Of a stretch of DNA of 64,000 nucleotides, positions 1 through 11,190 are shown piece by piece; within the stretch, counting starts at the first letter, position 1, and every line of letters starts with the position of its first letter. The position numbers and the translations under genes were made by a program. Under the pieces are notes generated by a model. That model did not search any database and was not told the DNA's origin. It was given only the letters and a program-made list of their open reading frames with translations. Source of the DNA: Ceriagrion tenellum (Eukaryota > Arthropoda > Insecta > Odonata > Coenagrionidae); assembly GCA_963169105.1 (NCBI GenBank), contig OY720636.1, forward strand, positions 121,414,188-121,478,187. The letters are read 5' to 3'.

Positions 1-232
1 ATGACCATTAAGGACTCCTCTCCGCTTAGAGGCGGCAATATACAAAATCTCCAGTGATATATCACGCGTCATGAATGACGGTTTTATTCCACGGATAGGA
101 TGTTATTTCTACGTATATAATGAATTCCCTCTATTCTGTCTTCATATCCGGCAGCGGGAGTTGATAGCATAGTACGGTGGCCAGAAGAATTTCAGTTAAA
201 ATTGAAAATGTTGATAAATTTCCTATTATTTT
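1..232. other. Unassigned sequence
   Basis: AT-rich non-coding sequence. I see no open frame, repeat or RNA gene here. Confidence 0.5.
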
Positions 233-438
233 GTTACCTCCAAAATGAAAAAAACTGAATAAAACTTAGCAATAACCACTGTATTTTTATTGGTACAAAG
301 CGTTTCGACGCTAATGCCCCATCATCAGATAAAAAGCCAGTGGAAATTGCTAAGTTTTATTCAGTTTTATTCACTTTATTAATAAAGTTCCACAACATGT
401 CGCCGGACTTCGTTGAATTTATTAGTTACCTCTAAAAT
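233..438 (-). mobile_element. Short hairpin element with hammerhead-like core and flanking direct repeats
   Basis: A segment of about 178 bp (247-424) is bracketed by GTTACCTCCAAAAT (233-246) and GTTACCTCTAAAAT (425-438), a 13/14 match that looks like a target-site duplication. Inside, 254-281 and 338-365 are inverted repeats matching at 26 of 28 positions. On the minus strand the loop reads CTGATGA (328-322), one extra T, a weak stem II, then GAAAC (306-302), GCTTT, GT and A (294). This is a hammerhead-like order with a very short helix III. TTTTTAT (335-329) can pair with ATAAAAA (290-284) to extend helix I. No coding capacity. It resembles a non-autonomous Penelope or retrozyme-type element, but that class is inferred. 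Confidence 0.6.
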
Positions 439-1859
439 AATTCCAGTCATTTTAATGCTTCATCTTCTGCCATTGTTGCACGGACAGCTAAAGCAACATA
501 TTGATTTTATATGTAGTTTCCCTGTTAAGTAATATGGGGTCCTTTCCCCGAACATCCCATGGATTTCCAGGAATGCCTGCTAACTGTGAAATTGAATAGC
601 CAAGGAAAAGCTCGACGAGACCAAAGGTGTACCAAGATTTGAACCCGGAACCTGTGGTTACCAGCCTAATACCAAAAATGGGCGAAAATACCGCGAATGA
701 AATTAATGTACTCGCATATACAGGAGCAGAAGTAAACCACTTTAATATTCTGTGACTGCTAAGGTCATATCGGATTTACAATCTGACTTTAGTTAAGTTC
801 TTAGAACAGCCACTCGATCAACAGCAGCTGTTCTGTTAGGTAAATGCGATAAAGTTCTTGGAAAAACTCACCCTTGAAAATCATGACGCGGAAGTTGTAC
901 AAATATTGTATCAAAATGCGTTTCCTCCAAGAGTGGTCTGCGTAGAACCAGCCTTCGTATCTCACGTAAAAATTGCTAGGAAATTGGTCAAGTGAATGCG
1001 TTCCGTCTTAAGCAAAGTAATAGTGTGCTTATGTTTATGTATATCATGATAAATCTGAAACTGCTCGAGATATACTCAAAATGCTTACAGTACAAGTAAA
1101 ACGTAGTCAGGGAACTTAATCTAAACCGTCGAGGATAAACAAATAAACGTGTAAAGAACAGAGCTATAGTGAGAGGAACGCAGAAGAGGTCACCCCCCCC
1201 CCTCACTGCAAATCATTAGTCTAAACGTGATGTAATATCACGACACTTACGACCTTGATTTTTTCCTTAACCGGCTCTGCCCTCATTTATTCACTGCCGC
1301 GATATAATGACGGCCTTCAGGCGAATTTGGGCCAAAAGGAGTGCATTAATTGTGTCCTTCACCTCTTGTTTTAAGGCCTGTTTTTTGTTTAGATTTTCTT
1401 CCACGAGTCGGAATACACAGCATTGATAGCCTCCCCTGAGCACATTCCCAGGGGGATCTCACTCGTCATTCTATCCACCATACACGTCGAAGAGATGCTG
1501 CCAATCCCTCCGTCCTGTCACGATTGGAGGAGAGAGGCAGTGACGTTTGTGCTTAGAATCCTTCGGCAGGCGTTATACACCCGTCACCTCTGCAATAATC
1601 CTCTCAAATTTCCCCCGAACCTTCACCGTCCACCTTCAATGTAATAATCCGAAAAAGAGTCAGCGATCGCGACGCGAAGGAAGAAAAACTAGAAACAAAT
1701 AAAAATTGAGCGGCTGTCAAGATGGGAAGGGCAGACGACCTCAAAGCCGTCCACGACATTTAAATCCGAGTGTATCCACTCTGCTATATAGCATCCGTAT
1801 TCCTCTGCGGTGTCCGGGGACTCAGCTCTTATTTTTTTAAAGTTATTTTTTTATCTTCC
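439..1859. other. Unassigned sequence, with a weak SINE-like B-box
   Basis: No supported gene. On the minus strand 627-675 contains GGTTCAAATCTTGG preceded by CCG, which resembles a pol III B-box in a T-arm. I could not find a matching A-box or a full tRNA fold, so a tRNA gene is not called. A short C run sits near 1193-1203. Confidence 0.35.
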
Positions 1860-2225
1860 GCTTTTTCGCCTCTCATCTCTCATTTTTCCGCATCCCTCCC
1901 TCCCTCCCCCCCACTCTGTCCCTTCACTTTTCACCTTCAAAATACCCCTTCCACGTGCACGTCTGTATGTGGCTCACCGGCTTCGACTCCCTGGCCTCTG
2001 CTCCATTGATCTCTCGCCCTCCCCACACTCCTTCCCTCCCCCGACCGAACATCCCATCCCACCCCTCTGCCCCTCCTCCCTCTCCTCTTTAGCCTCTCAT
2101 CACCCGTCCCCCAGCCCCTCGTCTTTCTCCCCCTTACTACCCTGTTCCCCCACATTGTGAGTCACCCTCTGCGAGTGCCTGTGCTGCTTTAACCTTTCCC
2201 TCCCTTCTCCCCGCCTCTCTTCCCA
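1860..2225. repeat. C/T-rich low-complexity tract
   Basis: The plus strand is strongly pyrimidine-rich (runs of CCTCCCT and CTCTCC) over about 365 bp. Long open frames here on both strands are compositional: their translations are almost only P, S, L and H, or R and G on the other strand. I see no domain. Confidence 0.7.
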
Positions 2226-2714
2226 CTTTTCCATTTGTTATGCGCCGTACACACAAGCGTTAGGTTGGTTTTCCTGTGTCACATAAGTGCAGTTATTAAC
2301 TTTGAATACTCGAGTCTTTCTCTTTTAGCCATTAAATTATTAAGTCAAGATTAAAAGAGGTGGGGCATAAGCTGAAAGACACTGTTCAAGAAGAATGAGG
2401 CCCTCGCCAGTGAAAAATTGAAGAACTATTTTACTCTCTTCCGTTTATACCTATATCAATCGATATGTTACCATACTTTATCAAAACTTCAAGTAGAATA
2501 ATGCAAGGAGGTTATTTACAGCAACCACACAACATTAGTGACAACAATTATACTATAAAAAAGAGAGGCGCTAATTACTGCCTTTAGACAGTCCGTTAAC
2601 GCTCAGTTCAATTTCATCATTTCACTCTTCCAATTCCTTTTGCTCATACTTATTCAAAAACTAGCTCTCGCTAAAGCTCCACTCACATTCCTAATGTGGC
2701 TCGCAGAGTACCAT

Positions 2715-3377
2715 GAGTGCGATGAGAGAGTACGAGAAAGAAGCTATTTTACACTTGTCAGGCCTCATTTAGAATATGCCGCTAGTATATGGGATCCCTA
2801 CGAGGAAGGTTTGATAAAAGAATTAGAGCGAGTGCAAAGGAGATCTGCTAGGTTTGTTAAAGGCCGTTATGATAATTGTATGAGTGTTACGAGCTTAATA
2901 GAAGAACTAGGATGGGAATTACTATCAGAACGCAGGTTAAAATTTAGGTTAAACCTTTAAAGTAAATTCGAAACAGAGTTGTTCACAGATGACGTTAGAT
3001 ATATATTGAGAACCCCTGCGTATTATGCTAGGTTTGATCATATTAACAAAATTAGAGAGATAGATTGTCGTACCGATAGATTTAAAATGTCATTTTTCCC
3101 TCGTACTATAAGAGAGAACAATAGGCAGCGTAGCAAAGGGATAGGTAGGTGAAATATAGTTAGAGTAGTCTGTAGTGCATGATGCATGTAATAACAACCA
3201 ATAATCCATTCCATATTATGTAGATACTAACCATCTAGCCCCATGTGACCCTATTATCTAGCATTTCTCCATTAAATATCCTAGTGGCATGTCAATAGTG
3301 CATGTTTGGTGATCTTCGCCCCCTGCCACACACCCTCGTGGTGGCTCGCAGGGTATCACGTAGATGTAGATGTAGAT
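2715..3377 (+). mobile_element. Family A LINE, 5'-truncated copy
   Basis: The frame from about 2719 encodes the C-terminal part of a non-LTR reverse transcriptase: RSYFTLVRPHLEYAASIWDP, then QRRSARFVKGRYDN and EELGWELLSERR. It is broken by a stop at 2958, but the reading resumes (SKFETELFTDDVRYILRTP, then DCRTDRFKM) to about 3120. The 3' UTR follows, ending in the hairpin at about 3329-3353 and a short TAGATG tail. All catalytic RT motifs are missing, as expected from 5' truncation. This copy keeps the 162-bp segment (3012-3173) that two other family A copies lack. The family is CR1/L2-like by sequence style; clade placement is not proven. Inactive. Confidence 0.85.
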
Positions 3378-4164
3378 TTGGAAGAAATGAAGAAATAAGT
3401 GAAAAGTGATATCATACTAAACGGGAGGGCAGTAACGACCTGGTGGATGTACCTGCGTATCAACCATGATGCGCATAGCCGAGGCAATATCTCCTAAGAA
3501 GTGTGCTCCGGATGATTTTGGAACTGGAAGATTCTCTTTCCTAAGAACCAGGCACTATCAGTAAATGAGTTGTGGCTGGAAGTCGTTGTTTTCTTTGGGA
3601 AACCCCGCGTCTACTGCGTATGACATTCCACCTTCATGACAAATGAGACTTTAAGAGATAAAGGTCCTTTAAACTCATTACCTTTACTCCTCACTTTCCC
3701 CTCCCATCTCCGTATCTATTCCACAAAACCGACTTCCACGACACGCGAAGTTCAGTGCGTCTCCTGCCAATTTCTCTGATACCTGATCTATGTTGGAAGG
3801 AATGCAGAGTTGTGAGCACTGGCCGAAACCGGAAACATGGAGAACAATATTGAAAAACGATAAACAAGACGAAGAAGGATTGGTTGTTTTTAATAAGAAA
3901 GAAGTTGATGAAGGTGCTGTTTTATTTCACAGTCACAGTAAATGCTGAATAGAAATAATTAGTAGTTCAGAGAGGCATGAGAATTATTTCTTCCCATGTG
4001 CCACAAACGTCAAATAAATAAACAACGAGAAATATTAATCAGACAAGATACTTCTCAATATTCGTCCCTTCTTTCCTTCGATTCTTATGCTACGATTTTG
4101 GATTTATGGGACAATTCTTGCGCGCTGTAATAACTAAACGTCTAGTGTCCACATTTTTATAATG
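3378..4164. other. Unassigned sequence
   Basis: No gene, repeat or RNA recognised. Confidence 0.45.
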
Positions 4165-4270
4165 CATACATACATACCAATCACGCCGTTCCCTTCCGGG
4201 GTAGACACAGTCACAAAGTTCCACTCATACATATTTGTACACCTAACTCTGCTTCAATCATTTCCTCCAT
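4165..4270 (-). mobile_element. RTE-like LINE 3' end, copy 1
   Basis: On the minus strand this is the last codons and 3' UTR of an RTE-like element, ending in (TATG)n (seen as CATACATACATA at 4165-4176). It shares CATCACGCCGTTCCC-type sequence (here AATCACGCCGTTCCC), CTTCCGGGGTAG and GCTTCAATCATTTCCTCCAT with the next copy. Only about 106 bp survives. Confidence 0.7.
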
Positions 4271-4272
4271 AA

Positions 4273-4710
4273 TACATACATACATACATACCCATCACGC
4301 CGTTCCCTTCCGGGGTAGGCACAGTCAAAATGTTTCACTGGTTGATACATAATTGTACACCTAAAACTGCTTCAATAATTTCTTCCATTCTGACCTATCC
4401 TTGCAAACCTCTTTTGCCTCATTTACCCCCATACACTGTTTCATACACGCCCTCCTGTTTTTAAGACTCCTAATATTCTTCCTCCTAAGAATTTCCTCAA
4501 TCACATTCAACCACAACTTTCTCGGCCTACCTCTACCTCTCACACCATTCATTCTACTCTCATATATCTGTTTCGTTATTCTACTCTCATCCATTCTCTC
4601 AATATGGCCAAACCTACGAAGCACACTCCTTTCATACACGTCCATTACTGGAGCATTTAACCCACATTCCTTCATGACCCACTCATTCCTGACCCTATCC
4701 ATCCTACTTT
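4273..4710 (-). mobile_element. RTE-like LINE 3' end, copy 2 (C-terminal frame)
   Basis: A minus-strand frame of 113 codons (4702-4361) encodes the C-terminal tail typical of arthropod RTE-type endonuclease/reverse transcriptases. It reads RRFGHIERMDESRITKQIYE, then GRGRPRKLWLNVIEEIL, and ends KKLLKQF. The RT palm lies upstream in intact elements and is absent here, so this is a 5'-truncated copy. The 3' UTR runs to (TATG)n at 4273-4290. It abuts copy 1 head-to-tail. The assignment to RTE rests on family knowledge of this tail motif and the tandem-repeat 3' end. Confidence 0.75.
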
Positions 4711-7700
4711 AATAACATCTTATAATATAGATTTCTCCGTCGTCTCATTAATGTCTTCATAGAGCTGTCCCTTGTATGTTCTGGACCATTTCCTCTCCCA
4801 TTTCCTTCCTCCTTTTGCTCTCTTTTTCAAGGCTGGCGTCCCTACACCCCTTGCCAAATGCCATTGTGGGCGATTGCAGAGTGTAAGCTATTAAGAGTGG
4901 GCTGCATGTACCGATTCAGCCTTTCCACTCGGATCCCGTAGAAGCAACGGGATGATGCACTTTATACTCTCTCCCCTTTCTTTTTCAGACCTCCGCACCC
5001 CACATGCCAGACTCCTCCCTCTCTCTCTCTCATGTAAGCTCGCATGCGACTCTGTTAGTATGCGCGTGTGTGGGAGTGTTTTTTTTTAATCTACCGAACG
5101 CGTTTTGTTTCGCGGTGCGAGCTTATACGCTTTCACTGTTCCCGTCGTCCCAAAAAAAAATAATAAAAAGAAGAAGAAGAAGAAGAATGGAAGGAACTAA
5201 ACAAACATTCCCTCTCACTTCCCCCTCTCTTCCCCTCTCCATCCTTTCTCCTCATCTCTCCCGCTCGCAGCACACGTCCGCGAGTGGCAGCACTTGCTGG
5301 AATTGGAATTAACGGCCTCTGAGCCTCACGCTGCGGAGAAGAAAGAAGGGCGGAGTTAATTTTTTTCATTTTTATTTTTCAAAACTCGGGCGCGCCCGCG
5401 GATGGATGGCATTTTGCGCTCTGGCCTTCCGATCGCTTCGAGTAGTGTTTTCGGTTGAACGGTCCGTGGGAAAATAGGGAAAAAGCGAATGGAAAGGGAA
5501 TGAAGTTTATATACATTTTCTCGCTACCTTTTTATCAGTGAGATCCCGAGCGTGATGTTTCGACCCGACTCATTGGATAGACAAACGGACATGTGTAACA
5601 GGACGGTTTTTCCGCGCGGACGGTCTACTCACACCAGCTGTAAAACATTTACTTAGTGGTGTTACTCCAATTAAGAATGTAGGGTGCATGACAAATACCA
5701 AGAATTTGAATCTAAATGAGGTGGAATACTTAAAGGTTGAAATAAATCCTTCCATGATCATTAGTATTTCCTAAATGGCTGTGTGAATACCTCGGTAATC
5801 TATTTCTGCTTAAAGAGCACCAAATCCTTCTTCGTCCTTGCCAATAATGAATATATTTCATCATTTGAGCAATTAATAGGCTTAACCAAAGATGAAACTC
5901 TTCCACTTTAAGCATAAAATTGATAAAACAAATATGGATTTTCAACACTTTTTTATTAAACTCACATTCCAAGGTCTTCGTCGCAAATTGTTATTTCCAA
6001 CGAAAGTTGGCCTATCGCAAATATTTTGCTAATTCCATTTCCAACTGGCAGGTTGAAATTCTGCGAATGATGGCTTCTCGCCTTTCAGTTAACTTTTTTT
6101 ATCAAAAATATTCAAAAGGTCCTTCCAGCATTTTTGTGTACCATCATGTAAATAATCAAATATTTTATCGGACAACTGCGGAGAATTATAAGTGGAGTCA
6201 GTCCATAAAGGGTACGAAACCGTCATTTCAGAGGCTAGCAAAACAATGCTTGTATAAAATATCGCTGGAGAATAAATGGATTACAAAACGGTGATGACGA
6301 GTTATTATTATTATAAAATAATTAAATGTCTAAAACAAGCTTAGTAAAAAACGACAAGAGAGATAACAAAGAACACTTTATGTGACATCAAATGACTCCT
6401 ATCTAAGAAAAGGTTTTGATTCCAGATGAAAGAATGCGTTACTATGAAGAATCTGAGCACACACGTATTTTAACGTGAAGTCCCCATAATGTGGATCAGC
6501 GTGTAATGAATTTAAATTAGCAATTGAAGTGTACTTACATAAATAATGCATGGTCATTGAATAGGATATTAACTGAGAGCGGTAAATGAATGCGTCTCTG
6601 ATTGGTTCGGATTTTCATTAACTTAAATTCCGGACTACGTGGAATTAAAATTATGAGAAATAACAGAGACCCGGATAAATTAAATCGGAATTAATTTTCA
6701 ATGAGAGAGAACATATATTTATGAATTGTATTTTTCCTTTGACCAATTTTTAGTTTGGAGAGAGTTCAAATGTCGAACTTCAAAATCGTGAGTGTTTCGA
6801 CCACATAACCCATTATGTTAAAAGTTACTTTAGTACAATGGTTGAAATGGTTTTGCAAACATAACTTGTAAAACATTAGAAGTGTATCACCGATTAGACA
6901 CAGATAACATAAACTAAGTTGATAGTCAGCTGTTATACAACAGCCTTTAGTATAAAGTGGGAAAAACCTTAAGCCAGACAAAAGGCACCAGTTCATGTAC
7001 TTAATGTGAGAAGCGAGCATTTGTTTTTTTTTAATCGTGCGTTTTTAACAGTTCTTTCAGGCATGAAACTTATGAACATCTTGATGAAGCATCACCAAAA
7101 TTTTAATGCTAAACCTGAAGTGAATTAAAATAAAGTTTCTTAGCCCCAACATACATGGGCCTAATGGCCTTAGCCAAGAGCATTAGGATTAAGAATAAAA
7201 TAAAAACGCTTCTCCATAATGCAGAATCAGATCGTAAAAGCTCACATATTTTTACAAATGTTCTTTAAGCTGCCGGCATTTCTGTTTTGTCACCTTCAGG
7301 GAGGAAATTTTCAGTAGCAACAACACACAAACATCGTGCATCTTTTGGTGGATCTCTTAACATTTTTTGAAAAACTGATCAGAATATTTTCACGAGATTG
7401 AAGGTGGATGGAGCGTGAATTAACCACACATAAAGCTCAGTCATGTACAATTCAATGAAAACATGGGAAAAGGATCTCACCTGGCGACCAGTAAAACCAC
7501 CATCCTGGCGACAGTAAAACATCAATCACTTAGTGCACTACTTTCCGAGATGTTTGCAAAAAATAGAAGCCTTTGTCCGCAGCATTTGCTGCGGCTGTGA
7601 CTTTCAGAGAGATATATTTTTAAAAGCTGTGGAAGTATTGACAGTGTATGTGTCAGAAATATGTCTGTCCGTTATTCATGGTTTTCTTAATTATAATAAA

Positions 7701-8060
7701 AAGTAAATTTTTAATAAATAACAATATTATTTGATGGAATGGATATAAAAAACATTTGATTGTGATGACATTTATTGATAATATCTTGAAACAAATACGT
7801 CAAGTTAAAACCTTAAATAAGTGCCTTTAGCTAATTACCTACAGCCTCACTTGTTAAATCATTTTTTAGCTCACTAATATCACTATATATACCCTGTTTC
7901 TTATAAATGCCTAATTATAACATTAAAATTTGAATATGGCCTCTCTTTTGACTAGAGAAAAAGGTTGATCGAACGGCATGTAGCGTGACAATATGCCATG
8001 GATCTCATTGACGAGAGGATGGACTTCCATATGATTTTTATTTTTTTAAGAATCATAATT
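4711..8060. other. Unassigned sequence
   Basis: AT-rich non-coding DNA with a C/T-rich stretch at about 4970-5290 and a short (GAA)n tract at 5170-5186. Open frames up to 124 codons show no domain, and I take them as chance. Confidence 0.45.
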
Positions 8061-10750
8061 AAACTTGGGTCATCGACACGTCAATGCCCGTGCACCATGG
8101 TCACGAGGCGTCCCTTTCCGCTTCAATTCCTTCCCATGTTCCCATTTCCTCGCCCGCCCCCACCCTGCCCCCCCACTCCGGACGAACACGGTTCATCCCT
8201 TGCCACACGACCCTGAGGCTGGCTGGCGCGACGCGGATGGCCGCCCGGGCGTGAGTGGCGTGAGTACGTGTATATGTAGATCATAGCACCGTTGCTCCTA
8301 CTAGACGGCGGAATTCCGCGTTCATTGGGGACCCCGGCTTGAATGCCACCCCACGCGCAAAGTTCCGCATGGATTGGCGCGACGACACGTCAGCGGCGAG
8401 GATTCGCCCTTTACACGAATGCAGTACACGAGAGAGCCCTCCTCGGACAGTATAACTGGGAAGACTAGCGAGGGAATGGTCACGCATGATACTAACCAAC
8501 TCCTGCAGAGGCGAGTGAACTTCAATCATTATGAGTGAGGAAGGCAATTTCATTCCCTGTGAGAACGTTCATTTTAATTTTTAAATTCCGCTGTCCCTGA
8601 CTTCATCCTGCTCTCGTCAGTCTAGGAATTCGTTTTTCATTTCCTACAAAGTTCAAGAATTCCGAGATTCCCGGGCCAACTGGAACCGTCTCCGTTCGCG
8701 ACAATTGTACAAAGTACTTACAAAAGTACGTACTAATCCCGTCCTTCAATCGATTTTCTTATGTCGAATTCCTTCGGTCGTCTTAAAGTTTACTAAAAGC
8801 GCATGTATACGTATTGGAAAGATATGAAACACCTCTTGAATACAGTCAAAAATGAATTTATCAAAAAATTGAATGCTTAAATCACTATTTGGTACAAAAT
8901 TTCAGTTGGTATAACTGTCTTAATAAACCAAAAAACAATTGACTTTAACTTTTTTAAAGACGAAAGAGCTCTATATGCATTAAAATTTTATCTGTGACTT
9001 GAGAAGATAGAGAACAAGACAAAATGACTGGTGACGATGGCTGATCCATTGGGCTGAGGTTTTAGACATGAGCTCCCGATAATACCCCATGCATATTGCG
9101 GGAGAAATTACATCTTTAAGATATAGCTCCAAAATATTTGAAATAAAAGTGCGTGGTAACTACACCTTTTATTTTGTTGGCTGTATTTTAAAAATGTTCT
9201 TGAATTTCTGTAGATGGCCTATTAAGAATATAAATTTTTCATAAAGTAAAGCGCATTCTTGAGCTAACTTCAGATTATGTGGCATGTCTGCCTTGAATCA
9301 TTAAGTAGACTTGAGTCCAGTTATATTAATTACTAAGATACCCTGCTTTAAATTATCAAGGCCTCATGCAATACGTCGAGACTCATTTGCGCCCGCCAAA
9401 AGCCATGGTTCCAGTTTCAAGTGCGGGGGACAAGCACACGTCTCAAGTTAACGTTGATTGGATCCCATGCTAAACTTTCTCTCCAAGCCCACCCACCCCA
9501 TTTGACGCATCTCATCTTTCCCTCTTTAACTCATTCTCTCTCCCTTTCCACTTCGGAATGTATATGCGAGAGCCCACAAGGAATCTAGTCTCTGGACCCC
9601 TCAGCCGCCCGGCGGCGGGGCCAATCAATGGGAAGAAGGGAGCGTTGACACAAATCTCCCTTCCACCATCCCTTCTCCTTGTCCCTTCTTCACCTCATTC
9701 CGATTGCCTCCGGGGAAGCGAGACGGGGGCAGCGGTGGCAGAGGTGGGGATTCCTCGACTCTCCTCCTCCGTGGCTCAGCGCTCCGGAATTCCAAATGGC
9801 ATAACTCGTTTTACAGCTCCTCCGCTCTATCCTCCATACTCTCTCTCCCTCCCCACACCCTCGCACTCCCGTCTCTATCGATCTCTTGTTTCCATATCTT
9901 TCGCAAAGTTTTCTCGAGACTTGTGAATATCCTCTCCACATGCCACTGGCCTCAAAAATGTTCGGGAGATCCGCCGGAGAAGATAACTCCGCCAGGCGGG
10001 ACGAAATGTATGAGTCAATCCTCGCTCACTTAATTTCAGACATGCATGGTCAGATATTCTATGAAAATCTTCATAGGGATCACTCCTACAGAGCAACTCC
10101 TCACATGCTGACTGCAGTTTAGAACACTTTTCAATAAGTTAAAGATTTATACGATAAACCTGCTTTCCTCCTTCATTGATGGTTTAAAATCAGTTGATGT
10201 AAATTCTCGTCCACTTCATCGTCGCAAACTTGTAGATGTGAGTGAATAAACATAAAAATCTACGCAAAGTGGTCTCATGCCTCACACGTAAGCTTAGCAC
10301 GGTAACGCATTCTTTTTTCTAGAGTACATATTGGAACAAGCCATCTTTTCTATACAAGCAAATTAAAATTACTAAAAATACATCCCCATGTTTAACATAC
10401 TACGAGGAACACTTTAATTCCTCTAGGACATGACCACCAAAAGCAAATATTGATGACGCTGCAATTATCCACTGGCTGTAGGATATTACCAATAGTTTAA
10501 AAATATAATTTTCTCCAGAGAATTCGCTGAAAAAAGAAAAAAAATTCATTTACGGTACGAAAAACTGGGTTGTTTACAAAATATCACGTAATTCCTTGTA
10601 GGCAACATTAAATTGAAAAGGCAAAGTTGCAGTGAGGTTCGTTTAATTGCACTAATCAGCGCTTGTCAGCGTTAATGCGAATTATTTATTCGTTTTCACA
10701 CATGTTGAAGTTAAACATCTCTTTATGTTCCTAGCTGAGTTTACTTTACT
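8061..10750. other. Unassigned sequence with CpG- and C/T-rich patches
   Basis: 8100-8480 and 9480-9880 are relatively GC/CpG-rich. Overlapping frames there (up to 122 codons) have no motif I recognise. 8195-8285 faintly resembles a decayed LINE 3' end (CCTTGCCACACGACCCTGAG, then ATATGTAGATC), but I do not call it. The rest is AT-rich without features. Confidence 0.4.
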
Positions 10751-11020
10751 TAAAACAATATTTCCCAGTAGGCTTCCGCGGAGATTCTGACTGTGGGCAG
10801 CGATTGTTCCGGGTTTCCATCCGCGTGTATCCATTATTTCGGACAATATTTCGCCAACGTTCCAGTTGGCTTCCTCAGGTCCACTGAAGTGACGACCAAT
10901 TCCTGCATCGTCACTTCAGTGGACCTGAGGAAGCCAACTGGAACGTTGGCGAAATATTGTCCGAAATAATGGATACACGCGGATGGAAACCCGGAACAAT
11001 CGCTGCCCATAAAACAATAT
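10751..11020. mobile_element. Foldback element: perfect 102-bp inverted repeat with hammerhead-like cores
   Basis: Positions 10794-10895 and 10908-11009 are exact reverse complements (102 bp each), separated by a 12-bp spacer. The unit is bracketed by an 11-bp direct repeat TAAAACAATAT (10751-10761 and 11010-11020), which looks like a target-site duplication. A 32-bp stretch (10762-10793) is present only on the left. Each arm carries CTGAGGA, A, GCCAAC, loop, GTTGGC, GAAATATTGTC (plus strand 10925-10961, with the mirror on the minus strand). This is a hammerhead-like core with a 6-bp helix II and a GUC cleavage triplet. It has no coding capacity and is probably related to Penelope-like or retrozyme elements. 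Confidence 0.75.
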
Positions 11021-11039
11021 TGTTAAAAAATGGAGATAG

Positions 11040-11190
11040 TAAGCCACAATAAATCCATACTTAAAGAATACAACTTGTTCTTTTCCACCAAGTTTATTTA
11101 GCTCAAACAAAGCGTTTCACCGATTTGAGGCACCATCAGGTACTGAGTACTAAGTGTATTTTTAAGCATGGGTGCTTAAAAATTACACAA
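11040..11190 (-). mobile_element. Decayed hammerhead-containing element fragment
   Basis: On the minus strand CTGATGG (11139-11133) is followed by a short stem and GAAACGCTTTGTT (11118-11106). The GAAACGCTTTGT string is identical to that in the element at 247-424. CTCA upstream and TGAG downstream (11105-11102) could start helix I. A separate hairpin lies at 11154-11188 (GTGTATTTTTAAGCA, loop, TGCTTAAAAATTACAC). Boundaries are uncertain. Confidence 0.5.

Noticed and set aside
1770..2160. Overlapping open frames of 79-116 codons
   Set aside because: They lie wholly in a C/T-rich tract, and their composition (P, S, L, H) explains the lack of stops.
8195..8285. Possible LINE 3' hairpin and tail
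   Set aside because: Similarity to the superfamily end is weak and interrupted by unrelated GC-rich sequence.
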